Origin: Branchiostoma floridae | Taxonomy: Eukaryota; Chordata; Leptocardii; Amphioxiformes; Branchiostomatidae | Direction of reading: 5' to 3' | NCBI RefSeq assembly: GCF_000003815.2 | Contig: NC_049980.1 | Span: 28,199,273-28,263,272, forward strand | DNA length: 64,000 nt | Position numbers and translations under genes: made by a program | Shown here: positions 35,210-64,000 of the stretch, piece by piece | Position numbering within the stretch: position 1 is the first letter of the stretch | Layout: each line of letters starts with the position of its first letter | Notes under the pieces: model-generated | Told to the model about the DNA's origin: nothing | Database searches by the model: none | The model's input: only the letters and a program-made list of their open reading frames with translations

Positions 35210-36953
35210 CTGGTCAGGGGAGAGAAATGAAATCAGTGATGAGATTACCAATTCTAAGTAGTAAAACTACAGGTCATGACAGAGAAGGAAGATGCTATAT
35301 GCAGTATCTTGTACTCATTATCATCATCATCATGCAAAAAGACAATTCCCCTAGCTCTTGTTGATGAGCACATTTTTTTTGGACAAAAAATTGCTTAACA
35401 TCCCGTCCTAAACACTGCAACTCCTCATATCAACAACACATCATTTTGTCATCTTCACCTTTTCATCATCATTTTTGTCATCTTGACCATTTCATAATCA
35501 TCATCATCTTCATCATTATCATCATCACCATTATGAACAGTGGAATTTATCAAATGCTAATGCCAATACCCAAAATAGTAATGAACAATAAGTTGCAATG
35601 TTTGTGTGTCAGTTTGCTGATGGGTATTTCAAACACGGGCCACGACTACCATTAGTGCTATAAAGGATATACCCCTAACCCCCACAAGAGACATCACATT
35701 AAATATGAAACAAAACCTGCATATAAACTTGCATGTAACCTCGAGGGAAAACACGATTTTTGGCAAAAGGGTCACTTTATCTTTTGATATTCTGTCCATC
35801 CACAGCCAAGCAAACATGCAACCACACATTTCCCGTCTGTGGGCAATGCCGGGCAGCCTCGCGCGTGTCTGGCATATAAACCAACCCACAAGCTGTCTGC
35901 ACTACCAAAACAAAACCTACGGGAGGTCCTCCACTGCGACAATAACAAATACATAAATTTGTCGCATTTCATATTGAACAACGATCTTTAATACACATAA
36001 TAATCGTATGCTGCTATTTTATATGATTTAACCAGACGCAAATACAGGAGAGACCTCTAGACACTTACGTTTAGGTATTATAATGGTCTGGATGATGATG
36101 AATGTTGAATTTATCCACATAATATATTCTTACCTCTGGGACTCTAGTCTACCTGTGCTACGCCCCTATATTGTGGAACTGCAGCGTGGATTATTGCTCT
36201 AAGTCCCAGTCTATGGGATAAAAACAACTATGACAGCCCGGGGAACCATCCGTCTGCTGTTTTTGTTTCCCGTCTTCCTCCCAGTATCCCGTCTTGTCTT
36301 GGCAGATTTCCCTGTAACACAAATTCACCGCATAAAAACGTAAAACATACAGATTAATTTTTATTTGCTGAAAGTGCAAAAATGGAGATTTCTACCAAAA
36401 TAATGAATCTTGAAGATTTACAAATTTCGGTTAACTTATCAAGCATTTTTTGCATGAACGGTTTATGTCAGAAGTGATAAGCTTAGACTGGTAATGTTTT
36501 TTGCGTGTTGATGCGGTTGCAGCTGGTATCTATATCTAGGTATCAGATCTCCAAACCTCAATGACCAACATGACGTCACACGGTCACGACCGTCCATTTT
36601 CCAAGAAATTGTGGGCGTCACGGAAGACTACTGTCATGTTTACGTGACTAGAATGCAATTTCTCTGTCCACTTGCAGGGAGATTGTTTATAATATTGTTT
36701 TCAATTCGCGTTCATCGTTCCCTTTGGATTCCCAATGCCATTTAATCGTGTATGCTAATATATGAGGCTAGGATAGAGGTTACTGGGTACCCAGATAGCC
36801 TCATGGTGGGGTTTGCGAACTTCAAGGTAGCTATCGCCTGTAGTCCCTGCCAACTTTGTATACTTGATGTGCATCATAGATTTGATAAACACACCACTCA
36901 GCGATTTTGCCGTTGATTTCTCAATGCATTGGGTACTCAGGGATTGTTCATCA

Positions 36954-37159
36954 TACTGTAAATGCATTCAAGTTCGCGGGCATTTAATCTCGCGGGAGCG
37001 GGAAAATGAAGTGTTCGCGGTGGTTTTAAATTCACGGTAGCGCCATAGTCTCATACTATAATGAAAAAAATGTTCGCGGTGGTTTTGAGATCGCAGTGAA
37101 GTGGTCACCGCGAAAACCGCGAACATAAAACCACCGCGAACATTTGTGCATTTACAGTA
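36954..37159. mobile_element. 206-bp MITE (TACTGTAAATGCA termini)
   Basis: The termini TACTGTAAATGCA (36954-36966) and TGCATTTACAGTA (37147-37159) are perfect inverted repeats. The interior has several copies of TGTTCGCGGTGGTTTT in both orientations, which fold back. Confidence 0.85.
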
Positions 37160-37423
37160 TTGTTTATGACTGTCCATTGTCACTATGTGTATACCATGTA
37201 CTTGCAATTAGCCCTCGGGCACGAACTTGCAAATAAACTTCTATTTTTTTATTATTTTTTCTAACGGTAAAGGACTAACGCTATGTGTTCTCTTTTTTTC
37301 AATGGTCCCGGGCTCCCGGCCGATCATTGCGATTGCTGGCCATGGTAAACGGAGATGATTTTGCCATTAATTCCATCTGAGAAGATGGATCTCTCTATCT
37401 CCATCTATCTGTCGATCGATCCA

Positions 37424-37444
37424 TTGATTGATCGATCGATCAAT

Positions 37445-37502
<58 letters not shown>
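37424..37502. repeat. GATT/GATC microsatellite
   Basis: GATCGATC passes into about 15 tandem GATT units. Confidence 0.95.
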
Positions 37503-39384
37503 CTGGAGCACAACTTGTGGCTGGCAGAATTAGCGTGACCGACACATGTGAATACATTCTGCAACTTACGTACGTTAATAGTGTGTTGGATCTTTGAGCT
37601 CCGGTTTCGCTGACACGAATTTCGCCGGCTTTATTTCGGCTACGGCCATTCGGCAGTTGTACACAGCGTAATTCTTGGGGTTTACTTTAGAGTGCTGCAT
37701 TAAATCCATGTACCGGTGTCTTCCATGCTCTGTACACAAGCAATGATAATAAATTGATTTCAACTCCCCTTCCCAGGCGTATTTACTTCCAACTCAAGAA
37801 TATACTGACCTATCTTGTAATGTATAATACCAACATTTCTAAGCAGACATATCTATAACGTTATACTGTACTCACGATATATGATCTTAAAAGACTGTAT
37901 TTCTGAAATTCGGGTACAACTGAATTGATATCATACTACTATTTGCCAACAATAAAACGCTTTATAACAACGTATAAAATGTGATGATATGCTTCAGCTT
38001 GTTGTGATAGGTTTTGTTATTACACGTATGTCCCAGGTAATTAGTCCAATGTGTATGCCTGAGAGTACCTGTAGTTGCCAAGTAGTAGCGATGGATGTCA
38101 GCTACGCCTGTTAATGGCTTCCTTAGGCCATAAACGGTGTCGATACAATTTTCTTGTATCTATTGATAAATCTCACGTTTTGTTGAGTGTGCCATAGTTG
38201 AAAAGAATCGATTATTTTATTTGAAAACGAAAATAACCCCTCTTCTAAAAATTGCAGATTATGCTCATCTTAGTGAGGGTTAGGGAGCATTTAGAATCAG
38301 AAGAGAGTCGGAAGTTTGTGGCTAGGCCGCGGGGATGGTTGGGAGTAGGTTAGAAACATTCGGGGTTCGGTCAGGAGTAAATCATTTTATGGTTGGGACT
38401 TGGTTAGCACATGGTTTGCGCAATACGATAGGCGTGGCCTAAAACTGGTCAGACTGCTCGAAACTCAGAACGCCAAACTTGGATGGCTATTTGTTCCATT
38501 TCTACGATTTTCTAGCGATCCGGAGTCTGGTAGAGACTAGGTCGGGAGGCCAATTGTTCGGCTATATGTAACCGGGACTTTACCTGGCGTTCATCACCAT
38601 TGGTAAGACTCCTCTGGCCGGCCGACTCCCCCAGCGTACTATTGACTTTATTTGTCCAATTTCTACAATTAACCACCGTTCCGCGGAACCTGGTAGAGGC
38701 TAGATAAATACCACTTGAAATTTTCGTGCAATGACAGATTGGTCAAAAAGACACGACGGACAAATATTTCTTTCTGAAAAGTACGTAGAAGAAGTAGAAC
38801 AACGACACATGAGAACAGGGGACTAACATTCCCAGTCCGCTAGTTTGAAGGGCTAACCTTTGTGATCACTACACGTAATCGATAACGTGTCCGGATTAAG
38901 TCCGGTATCATCTTTCCCACCAGAAATGACCACAAATGTTTAACAAATGTATAAACACTTCGTTTTCTGCGGCAATATGCACACAGTAAAATTTACCGCA
39001 CACTTTCCGTCAATATCTGCAAGTTACGAGATGGTAACTATTGTCTATCGTCTTTAAAATATGCAAATTATATAACCTCTATATATGCCGATTGATACGA
39101 TAGACTGCCACCCAATACGCACGTTTCTGATCCGGAGACATTCCATCAAGATTTGATATTGCAAACAACCTGAGTGCGCATGGGCTCAGACAAGTCGTCA
39201 CGTCGTGAGAACATTCCACCTCAGGCGACAGGAGAGGACACAGGTTCCTACCCTGCATGTCCCGGAGTCGTACGGGCTGTCTCACTCACTCACTCACTCA
39301 TCCTCGCAAGCTGTCTGACCGGACTAAACTTCACAAGCTCTGCCTCCAAGGTACCCGCCTCTGTCGACAGTCCTGACGGACACC

Positions 39385-63741
<24,357 letters not shown>

Positions 63742-64000
63742 GTATGCCTTCTTCCTTGATTCGTGTAAATTGGTATATGTGGCGTCGTGTGGCTTTACTG
63801 GTAGATGTTTGGTCCAGAATGCAGACTCGGGTATCGAATGACATGTTGTTCTCTTGGGAAAGGCACTTAACACTACTTTCCCCACTTCATTCAGGTATAA
63901 TTGAAGACTCGGTGAGGATGTTAGATATCAAGAACACTCCAGTGTTCGAGGAGAGCCACAACTCGAGCACGCTAATGAACCCACCACATTCATCGAAAAG

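Larger units (their letters stand above)
35210..39384. other. Divergent intergenic region, MS4A-like to protease mosaic
   Basis: It contains the 5' side of both genes. An ATC-rich microsatellite lies at 35440-35535, a MITE at 36954-37159 and a GATT microsatellite at 37424-37502. 38220-38700 has G-rich low-complexity text, and a CTCA repeat (39282-39300) is close to the protease-mosaic start. No coding frame is supportable. Confidence 0.5.

Overview
The window is animal nuclear DNA: split genes with GT-AG introns, long introns, dense MITE-like transposons, CA/GA/GATT microsatellites and one N gap (51394-51658). The gene set (FAM81, PIGO, an MS4A/CD20-like tetraspanner, LDLa/trypsin mosaics), exon sizes and many short inverted-repeat elements suggest an invertebrate deuterostome. 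A cephalochordate (Branchiostoma) is my best guess; this is inference, not a database match.

Layout. (1) 2340-8190, plus: a FAM81-like coiled-coil gene, six coding exons, 373 aa. Fragments of exons 2, 4 and 5 are tandemly repeated in its introns. (2) 11653-18939, minus: PIGO (GPI ethanolamine-phosphate transferase 3), eight exons, about 1122 aa, tail-to-tail with FAM81. (3) 18940-23700: 5' flanking DNA with a 1.07 kb inverted-repeat transposon and two diverged copies of a promoter/first-exon module. (4) 23711-27511, plus: an unrecognised multi-pass membrane protein with a long in-frame minisatellite coding an acidic, Gln-rich N-terminus. (5) 27512-31190: a nested transposon stack that can be dissected from target-site duplications, including a 60-bp satellite open on both strands. 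(6) 31194-35209, minus: an MS4A/CD20-like four-TM protein with a proline-rich PPxY tail, 369 aa. (7) 35210-39384: intergenic, with a 206-bp MITE and a GATT microsatellite. (8) 39385 to the window end, plus: a secreted mosaic of LDL-receptor class A modules and S1 serine-protease domains.

The last region is the most interesting. The signal peptide, 17 LDLa exons, three complete S1 domains and two Ser/Thr-rich linkers join in one frame with no stop, because every module is bounded by phase-1 introns. The predicted order is signal-LDLa4-SP1-LDLa4-S/T-LDLa3-SP2-LDLa3-S/T-LDLa3-SP3, at least 1567 aa and still open at the window edge. SP1 has the trypsin-like Asp189. SP2 and SP3 have Gly189 and Met226, so the S1 pocket has been remodelled. 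SP2 and SP3 lie in a recent duplication of about 5 kb, which could be a true tandem duplication or a haplotype mis-assembly beside the N gap.
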